Source: Ehretia macrophylla
Lineage: Eukaryota; Streptophyta; Magnoliopsida; Boraginales; Ehretiaceae
NCBI GenBank assembly: GCA_037974665.1
Contig: CM075768.1
Location: 3,994,501 to 4,058,500, forward strand
Length of the DNA: 64,000 nucleotides
Reading direction: 5' to 3'
The position numbers and the translations under genes were made by a program. Under the pieces are notes generated by a model. It was not told the origin of the DNA, made no database searches, and worked only from the letters and a program-made list of their open reading frames with translations. Of the stretch, positions 38,406-51,100 are shown one piece after another. Every line of letters begins with the position of its first letter. Position 1 is the first letter of the stretch.

Positions 38406-39719
38406 TTATAAAAGTACTACATAAATAAGTAGTACAGAAAGTAAGACTGCTAGTTGATGTAAAAATGCATAACTATTTAAGTATGGTCTTTACAAAAATA
38501 GTATATCCCACTAATTTTATCGAATCTCATACTCCCAGAACGAGAAATGCGAATTCGTTAGAATTCGGTAATGGGTGACCAAATTCTCTTAATAATTTGC
38601 ATCCCTCAAACCTTTGTGATTATAATTGGAATATAAATATTAAGAGTCAACAACGCTTTGTTGTCTATTTCACAAAATAGGTTATGGTCGTATTCAGTCC
38701 CTAAATTATTCGGTCTCAAACTTTTTTGGTTATAATTGACTAAGTGATTTAGTTAGATCCAACCCGTTATCTCACAGTTATCCCACAAATTGAATCAATA
38801 GCCTCAAGCCTTTGTGGCTATAATTGGCTGTTAGATTTTGGCAGACAACCACATCACTATGTTATACTAGCAACTTAATTAAACTTAGTACAAATCATGT
38901 CCCTTTACCTATGGGCAAGACCGGACATGATCGCTTTGGGTTCATTAAGTCCTAGGATGGCGGAGGACAACAGATCTAATATTGATTTGCACATTTGGGA
39001 GTTTTGTAATAGATCTCATCATGCATATATTAACAATCATATAGTATATAATGCATGCAACAGGTATAAATGGTGGATCATGGACTTTGGAATAAAAAGG
39101 AAAAACTATCTTAAAACACATCACTATGTATTCAAGATCTCCAACTCCTTTGGATTCATCCGGTTGCCTCTTTGCATTTCTTCTTGAGAATTTACATATA
39201 GTCCTCACTACAAAGTTCTCTCAAAAGCAAGAAAAATAAAATGAGACTTATGTCTCAATTACAATTTGGGTATCCACTAAGTCCATGATCAAGTTCACCA
39301 TTTATGCATCATGTAGCTAGATTAAACTTATCGCATAGATAATCAAAGCTAAATGAAAATAATCAATAAACATGTTAACGCATCATATACAAAAGATAAA
39401 CAAAGTCCATCTAATCTTCTATGAATGTTTTGACAACATGCATGAAAGAGAATTGACTCTAACATCAACCAAGCATTCCAAGACCAACCGAGTTCACAAG
39501 CTATATAGTCTCGATATGACACGTAAACCGAGATCTCCATATAAAGGGATCATTAGCCCGATCATAGAAAACTTTTTGCTCGCTACAATCAAAGTCGATC
39601 TTTCCTTGCAGGATGGAATCAACTCATATCTTTCTCATAAACATGTCAAAAAAAAACATTAAAAGATTAGATCTAATGTACATATTATGGACTTTCAAAA
39701 CCGTGGCTCTGATACCACT
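38406..39719 (-). mobile_element. Copia J leader and primer site
   Basis: Non-coding leader between the 5' LTR and gag on the minus strand. The complement of GGCTCTGATACCA (39705-39717) is the initiator tRNA-Met primer site. The leader carries three spaced copies of a TTTGTGGTTATAATTG-like motif at 38605-38628, 38715-38738 and 38803-38825, as in copia I. Otherwise AT-rich with no gene seen. Confidence 0.8.
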
Positions 39720-41794
39720 TGAAGAGCGCATAGAGGCGTCAGCTTCATAATGAAGGTACAAAAGGCGTCAGCTTCAAAATGAAGGCGCAAAAGGCGTCAG
39801 CTTCAAAAGTGGGAGCGCAACGAGATCATCTCAAGATATGTAAATAACAAAATCATGCAAGCGCAGCGGAAATAATAACAATTAAAATTTGCTTGTAAAC
39901 AAGTTTGTATTTACATAAACTCAAGAGTAAATCCGTAACTAGTACATTAAAAGAAAATACATAAGAAGTATATACAATTATATACATATGTATTTAAATC
40001 AAAATTCAAGAATACCTCGCGTGGAGAACTCGGATGTGAACACTTGAAGAAGATCTTGACTCGGGCAAAGCTCATTCACACGTGCAAAGGTCCTAGTCAG
40101 TCCACGGGTATCCAAAAGCAAAGGACAACTTAACTAATTGTAGTGCGAGCTTAGTTAAGTACAAAAGCTTAGTAAATTAAGAGTTAAAAACTTAGAAGCA
40201 AAAGTTTCCTATCTCTACTAGACTTGGCCGAAAACACCAAGAGAAAAGAGAGAACAATAAGCTTCTAAAAGAGAGAAAATTTCGGCCATAAGGTGCAAAC
40301 AAAAATGAAGAACTTGTCTTCTATTTATAGATGCATGAACAAGCTCATCTAATGCCAAATGTCATGATCAAGAAGCCAAGTGTCCTAATCCTATGCATGG
40401 TCGGCCAAAGGGGGGGCAAATTGGACAATTTTTGCTTGCAACTTGTTGTTTGTCTTTTTGAGCAAATTGTCTTTTGTCCTTTTGTGTTTCGTCTTTTAGT
40501 GCTTGTCTTTTTGTGCAACTTGTTGTTTGTCTTTTAGTGAAGACAAACATTAATTATTCCTAAACCCTTTTAGAATAATTAATTGTAGATTGACCCCTCA
40601 ATCTATTTTCACTAAAGCCTCAATACTTTTCAGTATTAACACTTGGCCCCAAAACATTCAAAAATTATGATTTTAGCCCACTTAACCGGTAATGTCCAAA
40701 ATCACACCGTTAACATTTTAACGTGTTTCCAACTTAATACCAAGCTCAGAAATGCTTTATTCATGATACCCTAAGTGTGTGACTTTCTAGGTTCATGACC
40801 GTACAGCGATAAAGGATCGATTCTTAAAATGTCTCCATCATTTTCTGGAATACCTTCATGTTCATGAGTGACATACTAACAACGAATGTATCATAACAAT
40901 ATGTACAGTAATGAAGTCAAATTCCAACGAACCTATTTTTAGTCATAAATTAGCGTGCAGTCCGATCATTCTGTTAAAATGTCTCGATCGTTGTGAGGAC
41001 CATGAAATGATTAAGTCCACTATACGATTCTATGCTTAGATCTAATTCAGTGGAATGAGAGATAATATCTACGGAAAAATACCTTTCCATCATTCAACTA
41101 CCCCGGTCGAGGATTTCTCATTTCAGACGACCAACACTAGATCGCATAAGACATCGCCTCACTGTCGGAGGTTAATAGATCTTATCTTGGCAATTACCTG
41201 TCGGACTCATATCATAAGACTAAATTGCAAGAGGCCGTATCTCACCCTCAAAGAAGGTGAGCATTGTCCAAACGCAAGATTTAGCCACTGATATAGCTGG
41301 CAGCCATAATTTCTCAAGTCAAAGGATTAATTTGCACAATTTGCAACGAATGACAAACTATTAATCCAGAGTCATGTAGTTTCGTCATTCCGGTCACATT
41401 CAATGATCCGTTTAACCAACGATCATTCATATGTGAGTTAATCGTATCCCTATGCCATTGTAGCTCAACGCTCGCTACCCTTTTATCATTAACATCTCTA
41501 TGTTAATCAAAGATAACTACATATGATAGTCCGTGCTTGATTATTCTAATCCTGGTCGAATAATCTAAGGACTATGAATGCTTTTGAATGCTTTTGAATG
41601 TTTATCATGTCAAAGAAACATGCCATTGAATTCTCAACACCTTAAGAATATATTTCTTCTCCGAAAAATATTGAGGACATATTCATATAATTGAACGGAG
41701 AATATGATCATCCAATTAACCTGCCATTCATATTTACATCAAAATGCCCTATATAAGTCATCTAACTATATAGCATTAGGGCATATCTCTAATA
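39720..41794 (-). repeat. 5' LTR of copia J
   Basis: Pairs with 22305-24368; 2075 bp, plus-strand ends TGAAGAGCGCATAG and GGGCATATCTCTAATA. It contains 29-bp units at 39733-39819 and the imperfect TTGTTTGTCTTTT repeat near 40440-40540. A short internal duplication of GCTTTTGAAT occurs near 41580-41600. No gene seen. Confidence 0.9.
39733..39819 (-). repeat. Three 29-bp tandem units next to J primer site
   Basis: Units begin AGGCGTCAGCTTCA with period 29. Two carry CTTCATAATGAAG or CTTCAAAATGAAG, which can fold into small hairpins. On the element's own strand the array ends about 13 bases before the LTR edge and 16 before the primer site. Confidence 0.82.
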
Positions 41795-42856
41795 GTACCT
41801 TCACCCTCAACCCGAAAAGTCGACTCGGGTTTAGGCTCAGCCTCACTTGAAATTGTTAGAAAGAAGGTGAGTTGCACTTAGCTCAGTGAAGGACAACGAG
41901 AAGGGGATTTTCGCAAGCATTTTATCCTTTTGAAATTATTTAAAAAACCATGCCATGCACACATGATCATTTAACAATATATGGAATTATACATGATAGC
42001 AATAACATATAACCTAACTCTCCATAGGCTAGGGCCCAAGCAAGAGTAGTAACTTGTAAGGTTAAAAGAATACAGTGTTCCTACGGTTGTTGGAGATAGT
42101 CAGCCTTGAATTTGTCAACAATATCAATCCCTTGCTCCAAACAATGAGGGTAATCCGGATAAACCCCAATTCCTACGATCCGTTTTTTCAAGGATTAGGG
42201 TCCAAGCAAGAATGGGATTGGGGACCATGGTAGTCAAGACCTACTGGCAAGCCTGATGTTGCCCAGGGGAAACGAATGCTACCATGCCCGAAAGAATAGT
42301 TGCAACCTTGCTGCGCACAAATAGTCCAATCACATTTGCATATAGAATGTATAAGACACGATATGAAGGGCAACAAAGTAGGTTGCCTCCAGTACACAAG
42401 CATTACCAAATGTGAACAACAAATAAACTCATGAGATGTTCAATGCATTATAAACAATTCTATTTCCAATGAAATTCAGTATGTAATGCAAAACAACCTT
42501 CACATACACCATTTTTATGCCACAAAATTATCTCTACAAAGCTAATGAAGCAAGTTAGTGTCTAAGCAAGCAAATCCACAATTTAAACTAACAAAAAAGG
42601 TTAAAACATAAATGGGGAACATAGGAATTCGATCGAGTAGCCAGGTGAGTCACTTGCCTGGGTCTACTCGACCGGCTTTTCCAGAGACTTAAGGTGGAAG
42701 GTTGGTTGAGTACCCGAGCGCTCGACCGGCATGAGCTGAGATGAAACCGAACTTTGTGTTTTTTAATGCTTTAGCCACCAATTTCCAATCCTTGTGATTC
42801 TTAGCTAAGTACATGCATGTTCCAACTCAAACCACTCCCTAATCAACCCTTCTAAC
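41795..42856 (-). repeat. Gypsy G 5' LTR, part 2
   Basis: Continuation of the G LTR after copia J. It includes a GC-richer middle near 42180-42330 in a position like the GC modules of the other gypsy LTRs, and GTTGCAACC near 42298. From 42824 it matches the other G LTR at 13695. It stops at 42856 where copia LTR K begins; CTAAC at 42852-42856 may be K's target-site duplication. No gene seen. Confidence 0.75.
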
Positions 42857-43569
42857 TGAAGGTGCTTGTGAAACCCCAGATTTCGTCTATACGTGAATTT
42901 GCATGTTTTGACCAGTATGTGTGTTATATGAGTTAGAATGCGCTAATTTATTGATTTATAATCCTATTACGCGCTATGTGTTCATTCATAAAATTTTTTA
43001 TCGAAATCGGCATTGAAAATTTTATCGTCGAATTTATGAATAGTATTTCCGAAACACGTCCGCTATAATTTTGAAACTGATTTTTTTAATATTTCAAAAC
43101 CCAATCCTCTGTTATTAATATACCCGTGTTTGATAAAAATTGATTCTGAAACGGAATATGAATTTAAATAGACTTTTCGGGCAAAAAGTAGCATTTTTTA
43201 GCCAAATAGTGATTTCTTCTAAACCCGATTCTTACGTTGACTTTCGTTGACCTAGTATATATTAATATAAATGTATTTATATGTGATTTTAAGTGATTTT
43301 AGATTAATTGTGCATTTAGAAGACATTTGAAAAAATAATTGATATGACTTTTCAACTTCTTTTGTAAAATTGAGTTTTATACCCTAGTGTATGTATATGT
43401 ACGCATATGAAAATGTTGTCACCTACATTTAAAATACTAAATATAGTATATATGATAGACATATATATAAGTAAGCAAAATAGTCAATAAAAATAATTAA
43501 AATACTAAAAAATACAATTAAAAGACTAAGTAAATCAATTTGGACTTTTTATATTTTGTTGACTTGAGC

Positions 43570-43576
43570 TATAAAT
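43570..43576 (+). promoter_or_regulatory. Candidate TATA box in LTR H
   Basis: TATAAAT, followed about 30 bases later by a CA-rich run (ACACAAAACACACTCACA) of the kind common at plant transcript starts. B has TTATATG and A 3' has TATATATG at the matching place. A second TATA-like word lies far downstream in each LTR, so which one is used is open. Confidence 0.4.
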
Positions 43577-44950
43577 CATCAACACACAATCAAAACAACA
43601 CAAAACACACTCACATACACACACAAGAGGTTGAAACTCCATAGGCAACTTTGGGAGGTTTTTCAACATATTTTCTAAACAATTTTGTCTTAGAAAACTC
43701 ATTTTTTGGCCAAAGCTTTTCAAACCGAGTTAGATTTCGCTTGTTGGGCACCTATTGCACGCATTCCTAGTCTTATTTCGGATCAAAGGTGAGAGAAAAA
43801 TTCTAGATCTTAAAATGCTATTTTATGTCATTTTCATATAATTGAATTTTTATCTAATGAAATGTTAAACTGTTGTTAGATTATTGCTCAGTAGTTGCCA
43901 AGGATCATTTACATGCGTTTTTATAGGTTTTGAACTGTAGTAGCATGTATTTTTATTTTTCAGTATTAAAATTGGATTTTGAGTTCATTGTTGAATAATT
44001 GTTGTTGTAGTGGTTGGAATTGGTTGGTTGTTACTTCTAAAAGTTTGTTAATTATGGGTAGTAATGTTGTAATGCCGAATTTTTGATTTGGATGTCGTGG
44101 TGAAAGTCCAGAAAATTCAGCCTTAGTGCATTACGAAATTAGGGTTGTCGGGCTTGTTTTAGATGGGTTATGGTTAGTTTCTGAGGGGGCTAATGTAGAT
44201 ACATAAGTAGGTGGGTGATAGGAAGTGGTTTGGTGGTTATTGGATTAGTAGATTGTAAGTTATGATTGTTGGAATTTTGTGTAGTCTTTCTTTAAATGTT
44301 GAAATATTGTCTTTGGTTGTTTGGGTGGTGTTTGAGTGGTTGAATCTTGGGTTGTTTTTGGTTAGATTCGGGATTGGTTGTATGGTTTGATGAATGTTAA
44401 GTTAGGTTGCCTACTTTATCATCTAACTTAGTTGTTAGTTGTTTATTTGATTAATTGATGTTATGTTATTGAAATGATGTTAATTGATTGATTATTGATG
44501 ATGTCGGGAGATAGGCAACCTACTTTTGTTGTTCTCCTATAATATGAATGTTTATTATTATTGTCATGAGTCTTGATAGTGTGTGCCACCTCTCGGGCAG
44601 CATTGGACTGTCGAGTTGATAACGGCATGACTATCATAGACTACCCCCAACTCGCATGGGCGGAGATGCCATGGAGGAAGGGGCTAGATGAGGTACCTCG
44701 GGTATGTGTACTGGGGAGTTATAAGAAGATGGTTGAGATCATGATGGCGTATGGAGCTACACCAACTAGAGTATCCTTTCTCAAATGAATGGTTATTTAT
44801 GTGAATGAATTGTTAATGTTGAATAAGTTATTTGAATGTATTGCTTATGTGGTGGTTTACGAGTATAAGTAAATGTTTTCACCAGATCTATCGAATTCCT
44901 CACTGGGCTTGTTTTATATAAGATCACTCTCATTCATTTTCTGCAATCAG

Positions 44951-45042
44951 GTATTACTGAACTAGGCTTTGAGTATGTTCCTCAGGAAGCTGAGTATATG
45001 CTTTTTGTGGAGGAGTCTTATGTGCCGGAGTCATATCCATGA
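44951..45042 (+). other. Conserved short frame in solo LTR H
   Basis: After CAATCAG, codons in phase from 44953 read ITELGFEYVPQEAEYMLFVE and end ESYVPESYP then TGA (45040-45042). Many codons differ from A and E at the third base only (TCT/TCC/TCA Ser, CCG/CCA/CCC Pro). Confidence 0.55.
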
Positions 45043-45613
45043 GTTTGTCCTAGTTTTTGTAGTATGATGTATTGTATAACTTACTTAAATAAAAAGGCTT
45101 ATATAAATCTGGTTTAATAGTTTTCCTTTTGAACATGATTAGATTGCTAGACTGGTTTATAATCTATTTTGCAAATGTATGATATAACCTATGTATGATG
45201 TTGGCACAGAGGCGTATAACTTATGGATGAATTGTTGAAAGAATGTTTAATATATGGATATGGTTGCGTTGTATGTTGTTAACATGGTTGTGGAGTTGTT
45301 GTTGATCTTTGGAGTTGGTTGTATGAAGTCCTAAAGGGTTGGTTTAGAGCCCTAATGACCGTGTTACTATGTTATACTGCCGAAATTCCGTTGCGTCCTA
45401 ATTGATCGTAGGTGGGGTCGAGTTGGGGCGTTACAGTGCTAGCCAACATTTTATATCATGTCACTACATATACATATGTTGGATTCAAGATCGAGAAATA
45501 CATGCATAGATAGCTTGCTAGGCCCGAAAAAGACTAGGCCAAATTTCAAAAAAATTCTAGCTAACATCAACATACATTCTTTCATCCATGTCCATATACT
45601 AGTAATGCTCATA

Positions 45614-45674
<61 letters not shown>

Positions 45675-45691
45675 AATATATATAATCAAAG

Positions 45692-48178
45692 TGTCACGCC
45701 CCGACCCAACCCCCAAGCTAAAGGTTAAGTCCGGACCCGACACACGGACAGAGTCTCCCCTGTACCGTGGACATTCTAAAAACCTGTAAACACTTAAACA
45801 AGGTCCCAATAACACATACAAGCTTTTCTTAATTATACAATAAAGCTATAGGGCCATCCGAGCCTTATAGTACACAAAATCTCCAAAACACACAAGCATG
45901 CGAGAATTGGTTGCCGGCATAGTCTTATAATCATAACATTCTAGGAAATCAATAAAACAACTTAAGGGATGAAGCATTCTACATCAACCATCCACTCCCA
46001 AGCATGCAAGGAAATAAGGCGAGAAATAAAAGTTATTACAATTCATAGACTTTCAAAGCCATAACCCAACCAACTAATCTTCAACTTATACAACAAGCAT
46101 ATACATAGCCCTTGGGCTACAAAATAGTACATAAAGTAATCAGATGAGTCTTCCACATAACAACAAAATCATTAACCACCTCAAGTTATCAGACACAGCA
46201 ACTAAGGTAAAGGCTCGATCTGAACTTCTTCTTCCTCAACTAAATCAACAAGCTGGGGATCACCCTCAGCGTCTCCTGAAACAGATATCGAGGTATGAGC
46301 AACCACTGTTGCCCAGTGAGGGATATAGTCCCGGGGCGTGCAATGCAACAGATAATACAATTACACAACAATAACACTTTAACAATTTAAGAAACAATGA
46401 TAACTTAAATAACCACACAATTAAAAGGATACATTTCAACAATCCCCTATACACCAATCTTCACTGGTCTTCAATCACGATCCACGAACCACGAGCACGA
46501 TCACGATAAGCCGGCATAACCCCAATCACTCCAGTGGGTGTACTCCGGATGTACCCCGAATCCTACGACCCAACATCCCCTGGCAATCTCCGGACCAGGC
46601 GAATGAGGGAATAGGGCACGGAGTTTGAATATCCACCGGCAAGCCCTCTGCCGCCCAGCCGATATTCAACACATCCGCCCCGACACTATGGTTGCGCAAC
46701 CACTATGCAATGCACTCAACGATGGCAAGTTAATAACAATAATATAAGCATTAACACATATGAGGATCAACAAAGTAGGTTGACCTCGTTGCAATTAGGA
46801 TAGAAGCAAAGATAGAAGCTAATAAGCAGTTTACAAATGAACTTATACCATATAAGCATAGAATCATTCCAAAAGCTCCAAATCAATTTAAAATCATATA
46901 TAAACACTTAAGAAGTCCTGACATGGGTTTAGAAGTGTGAGACAACTTAAATTGCACCTAAACCCCTTTGTTTTTCGAACTATTTCTCTTCTAAACCAAA
47001 GTTAATGATTTCATTTTCAAAGGAAACTCTCCCAACCTTCTAACTAACCCCCAAGGTACCCTCTCAACCCTCGAACTCAATCAAATGCCCGCGTTTACCC
47101 CGAAAGCCCCAATTTCCCTCTTTTGGCTTTAAACCACACCTACATTGTCCGAGTTTCAAATAAGGGATATCAAGGCATCTATAGCACCTAGGTAGCCTAA
47201 GGATACTAGAATTGAAGCCCGAATCCACCCGGATTCGCATTAACCCCGAAAGCCCCAACTTAAAGTCGGCTATTTTCCATTTTTAGGCGATTTAAGGGCA
47301 ATGCAAGTGTACGGGGCTATTTAATTATCTTCACTAGTACCTAAGGCATCAATTAGAAGCATTAATTCAAGCCAATTCGAGCAATTACACAAAACCCTAG
47401 AAAAAACGTCATTATTCACCCTAAAAATCAAACTAACGATTCTAACCGTTTAAATTGCGAAACGACGGTTCAAAAGTGTTCTCTAGCATTCATATAGATA
47501 GTATATTAGCATAGATAACAATTATAATGGCATATAATCATATTTCCAACAAATCAATAAATGAGCAACTATTTAAAAATGCAAAAACAAGTCGTGAAAT
47601 CCCTCACCACTACGCGTAGGAGCACCTAGGAACCTTGCAAACACCCTACACTAGTTGCTCAAGGCTTGGCTTGGCTTGAATTGAAGAGTTGAAGATGGAA
47701 AAATGCTCCCAAGTGCAAGGAGGGGCTGTCGGGTTTGGGGCTGCTGTTTCAGCTTTTTATTTTTTTTTTCTTTTGCATTTTGTGAGTTTAAGTGATATAA
47801 TAAGGGGTTGAGTTGAGGTGGGGTCAATTTGGTGCTTAAGTGATCTAATAAAATGTGCGTAGTAAGCTTTAAAACGAGCTTAGATGGTAAAATATATGCT
47901 AGCTAATTAATTACCTAAGTTAGTTACGTAACACTATTCACTTGACTTCTAAAATTATTTTCTAAACGAGCCCTCCTAACGCCTTTAGCTCAAATGCGCA
48001 TTTTTTCCACTACTTTTACAATTAATATGATTTAATAAAAATGCTAATTAATTAATAGAAGACAGTTTAGAAATGGAATGAATAGTAACCCAAGAAGGCA
48101 GTCAATAATGCACAGAAGGAAATGCGTAAACAAAGATGCAACAGTAATTAAATGCATGGCTAATTCTCGGGCGTCACA
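45692..48178 (-). repeat. 3' LTR of gypsy D
   Basis: Plus-strand ends TGTCACGCCCCGACCC and GGGCGTCACA. On the minus strand: donor-like GTGAGGG at 47607, palindrome TGGTTGCGCAACCA at 46689-46702 within a GC-rich module (about 46490-46702), acceptor-like TTTCAG ending at 46276, short frame 46275-46202. No other gene seen. Confidence 0.93.
46202..46275 (-). other. Acidic short frame in D 3' LTR
   Basis: Reads DAEGDPQLVDLVEEEEVQIE, then PLP and TAG. Against C, several changes are synonymous (GGG/GGT, GAG/GAA twice, ATT/ATC) and two are Glu/Asp exchanges. Confidence 0.5.
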
Positions 48179-51100
48179 TCCTCTCCCCCTTAAACTAATT
48201 GCGTCCACGCAATTCTTACATGATTCGGCGAATAACTCCGGATACCGATCCCGCATCTGATCCTCTCTTTCCCATGTCGCATCCTCTACTCCGTGATGAT
48301 CCCACAGAACTTTAACCATCGGAATGCTTTTAGTCCTCAACTCCTGAACTTTCTGATCACTAATTCGAAGAGGTTTCTCGGTGTAGGTCAAAGTTTCACT
48401 GATCTCTAGCGGTTCCGGCTCAAGTATGTGAGAGGGATCTGGCTGATACTTCCGAAGCATGGAGACATGGAATACGACATGAATTCTGCCCAGCCTGGGA
48501 GGTAAAGCTAGACGGTAAGCCAAATCACCAACAGTTTCAGTTATCTCAAATGGTCCCACATATCGAGGACTGAGTTTACCTCATTTACCATGCCGAATCA
48601 AACCCTTGCGAGGAGAAATTTTCAGAAATACCCGGTCCTCCACAGCAAATTTCAGATCACGACGTCGTCTATCTGCATAACTCTTCTGTCGGCTCTGTGC
48701 TGTAAGCATTCTTTTTCTGATAAGCTGCACCTGATCAATCATTTTGTTCATTTCAGGTAAGAGAGTAGGGTCGATAGTCTTCATCTCACCAACATCATCC
48801 CAGTAGAGAGGAGACCGACATTTACGCTCATACAGTGCCTCATAAGGTGCCATACCAATAGTAGCTTGATAACTATTGTTGTAGGCGAACTCTGCTAGTG
48901 GCAAATATTTCTCCCAACTTTTACCGAAGTCCAGAATGCAAGCCCGCAACATATCCTCAAGGATCAAGATAGTTCTCTCGGATTGACCATCTGTCTGAGG
49001 ATGATAAGCTGTACTGAAATTCAAATTCGTGCCCAAAGCTTTCTGAATCTTCTGCCAGAACTGAGATGTGAATCTGGGATCTCTATCTGATACGATACTC
49101 TTTGGAATTCCATGTAGTCGGACAACATTCTCAATATACAACTCTACCAGTTTATCAAGAGAATCAGACTTCTTTTTAGCAATAAAATGAGAAGTCTTGG
49201 TCAGTCTATCCACAATAACCCAGACTGAGTCGTTACCCCTCGAAGACCTCGGTAAATCGGATACGAAATCCATAATAATATGATCCCATTTCCAAACAGG
49301 AATAGCCAAAGGCTGCAACAACCCTGCAGGTCTCTGATGTTCTGCTTTAACTTTCTGACAAGTAAGACATCGGGCAACATAGTCAGCAATTTCTCTCTTC
49401 ATATTATTCCACCAGAAGTTCTGCTTCAAATCTTTATACATTTTCGTACTGCCTGGATGGATAGTATATCTGGAACTGTGTGCCTCAGCAAGAATATCCT
49501 TCTTCAGAGTTGGATCATTCGGAATACAGATTCTACCTTTGAATTTAAGAATACCATCGTCGTGCAGTTTGAAATCCGACTCTCCCCCTTTAGAATTCTC
49601 TAAGACTTTCAACAATTGAAGATCAGCCTGTTGAGCTTCTCGAATCCTGGATAACAACAGAGATTGAATCTGCAAACTTGCAAATTGAATACCAGAATTT
49701 GAAGTACTAGGCTTCCATAAGCACAATTCTTCCATGAATTCCCAATTCTTGATAATCAAGCTGGCAACAGTAGCCTTTCGGCTCAAAGCATCAGCAACAA
49801 TATTGGCCTTACCTGGAAGATAGTTAATAGTGCAGTTATAGTCCTCAAGTAATTCCAGCCAACGCCTCTGCCTCATGTTCAACTCTTTCTGGGAAAACAG
49901 ATATTTCAAGCTCTTATGGTCTGTAAAGATTTCAAATTTGTTGCCCCAGAGATAATGACGCCATTTCTTTAATGCTAGAATGATAGCTGCAAGCTCAAGA
50001 TCATGAGTCGGATAGTTGAGTTCATAAGGCTTTAGTTTCCTGGAAGCATAAGCAATAACCCTGCCATTCTGCATCAATACACAACCCAGACCTTCCTTCG
50101 AAGCATCACTATAGATCATCAAATTATCATAACCCTCAGGTAAAGCAAGAATAGGAGCTGTAGTCAATCTCTTCTTCAATTCCTGGAAGCTGGCCTCACA
50201 TTTATCATTCCAGTCAAATACTGTTTTCTTCTGAGTAAGCTGAGTTAAAGGCCCTGCAATCTTAGAGAAATCCTTTACAAACCTCCGATAATACCCAGCT
50301 AAACCAAGGAAGCTACGAATTTCCGTGACAGTTTCAGGTCGTTTCCAAGATAACACAACTTCAATCTTCGCTGGATCAACAGAAATACCATCCTGCGAGA
50401 TAATATGGCCAAGAAAAGCAACTTGCTTAAGCTAGAATTCACATTTGCTAAACTTTGCAAATAACTGATGCTCCTGAAGTGTCTGTAACACAATTCTGAG
50501 ATGCTGTTCATGTTCCGCCTCATATTTAGAATAAACAAGGATATCATCAATAAATATGACTACAAATTGATCCAGATAAGGATGGAATACCCTATGCATT
50601 AAATCCATGAATGCGGCGGGAGCATTAGTAAGACCAAACGGCAAGACAACAAACTCATAATGGCCATATCGAGTTCTGAAGGCAGTTTTAGGAACATCAT
50701 CTTTCTTAATCCTCAGCTGATAATAACCCTGCCTCAGATCAAATTTAGAGAATACCCTGGCGCCTTGCAACTGATCAAACAACTCTTCGATTAAAGGCAA
50801 AGGATATTTATTTTTGATGGTTACCTGATTAAGACCCCGATAATCGATGCATAGGCGAAGAGATCCGTCTTTCTTTTTAACGAAGAGAACTGGCGCACCC
50901 CACGGTGAAGAACTCGGCTGAATGAATCCCTTCTCAAGCAAGCCCTGCAATTGAACTTTCAATTCCTGCAACTTAGGTGGAGCCATTCTGTACGGACTCC
51001 TAGAGACAGGGGAAGTCCCCGGCAACAAATCAATCATGAACTCTATCTCTCTATCAGGCGGTAACCCAGGTAATTCCTCAGGAAAGACCCCCGGAAACTC

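Larger units (their letters stand above)
22305..41794 (-). mobile_element. Copia element J with two LTRs, broken, interrupted by C
   Basis: Full-length minus-strand Ty1/copia element, about 9.5 kb without the nested gypsy C (25039-35065). LTRs are 22305-24368 (3') and 39720-41794 (5'). The flanks GTAGC (22300-22304) and GTACC (41795-41799) agree at four of five bases, as expected for an aged duplication. The order gag, protease, integrase, RT, RNase H is that of copia. Coding region broken several times in addition to the C insertion. LTR difference is roughly 5% by eye, so perhaps about 2 million years. I do not assign a copia lineage with confidence. Confidence 0.88.
13694..42856 (-). mobile_element. 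Gypsy element G, oldest host of the nest, broken
   Basis: Minus-strand Ty3/gypsy element that contains or borders every other insertion. Its own sequence is 13694-14619 (3' LTR part), 14620-17304 and 19772-21910 (internal), and 21911-22304 plus 41795-42856 (5' LTR parts); both LTRs continue beyond other insertions or the window ends. LTR pairing is shown by the shared TTCCAACTCAAACCACTCCC at 13695 and 42824. The pieces sum to an LTR of roughly 2.3-2.4 kb, normal for this group. The coding region is broken many times. It is the oldest element because I, B, J and K all lie within it. Confidence 0.82.
42867..45435 (+). repeat. Solo LTR H (A/E gypsy family)
   Basis: A single LTR (TGTGAAACCCC ... 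GGGGCGTTACA, 2569 bp) with perfect GTGCT duplications at 42862-42866 and 45436-45440 and no internal region. It is the most diverged member of the A/B/E/H family here. Landmarks: TATAAAT at 43570-43576, donor-like AAAG|GTGAGAG at 43789, GC-rich module about 44579-44777, acceptor-like CAG ending 44950, short frame 44951-45042. Confidence 0.92.
42857..45691 (-). repeat. Copia LTR K, split by solo LTR H and cut by D
   Basis: K's own bases are 42857-42866 and 45436-45691. It starts TGAAGGTG like the LTR of copia I (TGAAAGTG at 11262). The part after H (for example ATATCATGTCA, GTTGGATTCAA, TGTCCATA, then a (TA)n run at about 45617-45671) follows the I LTR at 11310-11505 in order. It is therefore an I-type copia LTR inserted into G's LTR. 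Whether K is a solo LTR or the edge of a full element is hidden beyond D and E. Confidence 0.65.

Noticed and set aside
41795-42856. Apparent unassigned spacer between copia J and solo LTR H
   Set aside because: Its right end matches the G 3' LTR at 13695 and its left end continues the G LTR across J with a near-matching duplication, so it is G LTR and not free intergenic DNA.
45458-45821. Open frames with Ile-Tyr repeats on both strands
   Set aside because: They are translations of the (TA)n run in copia LTR K.
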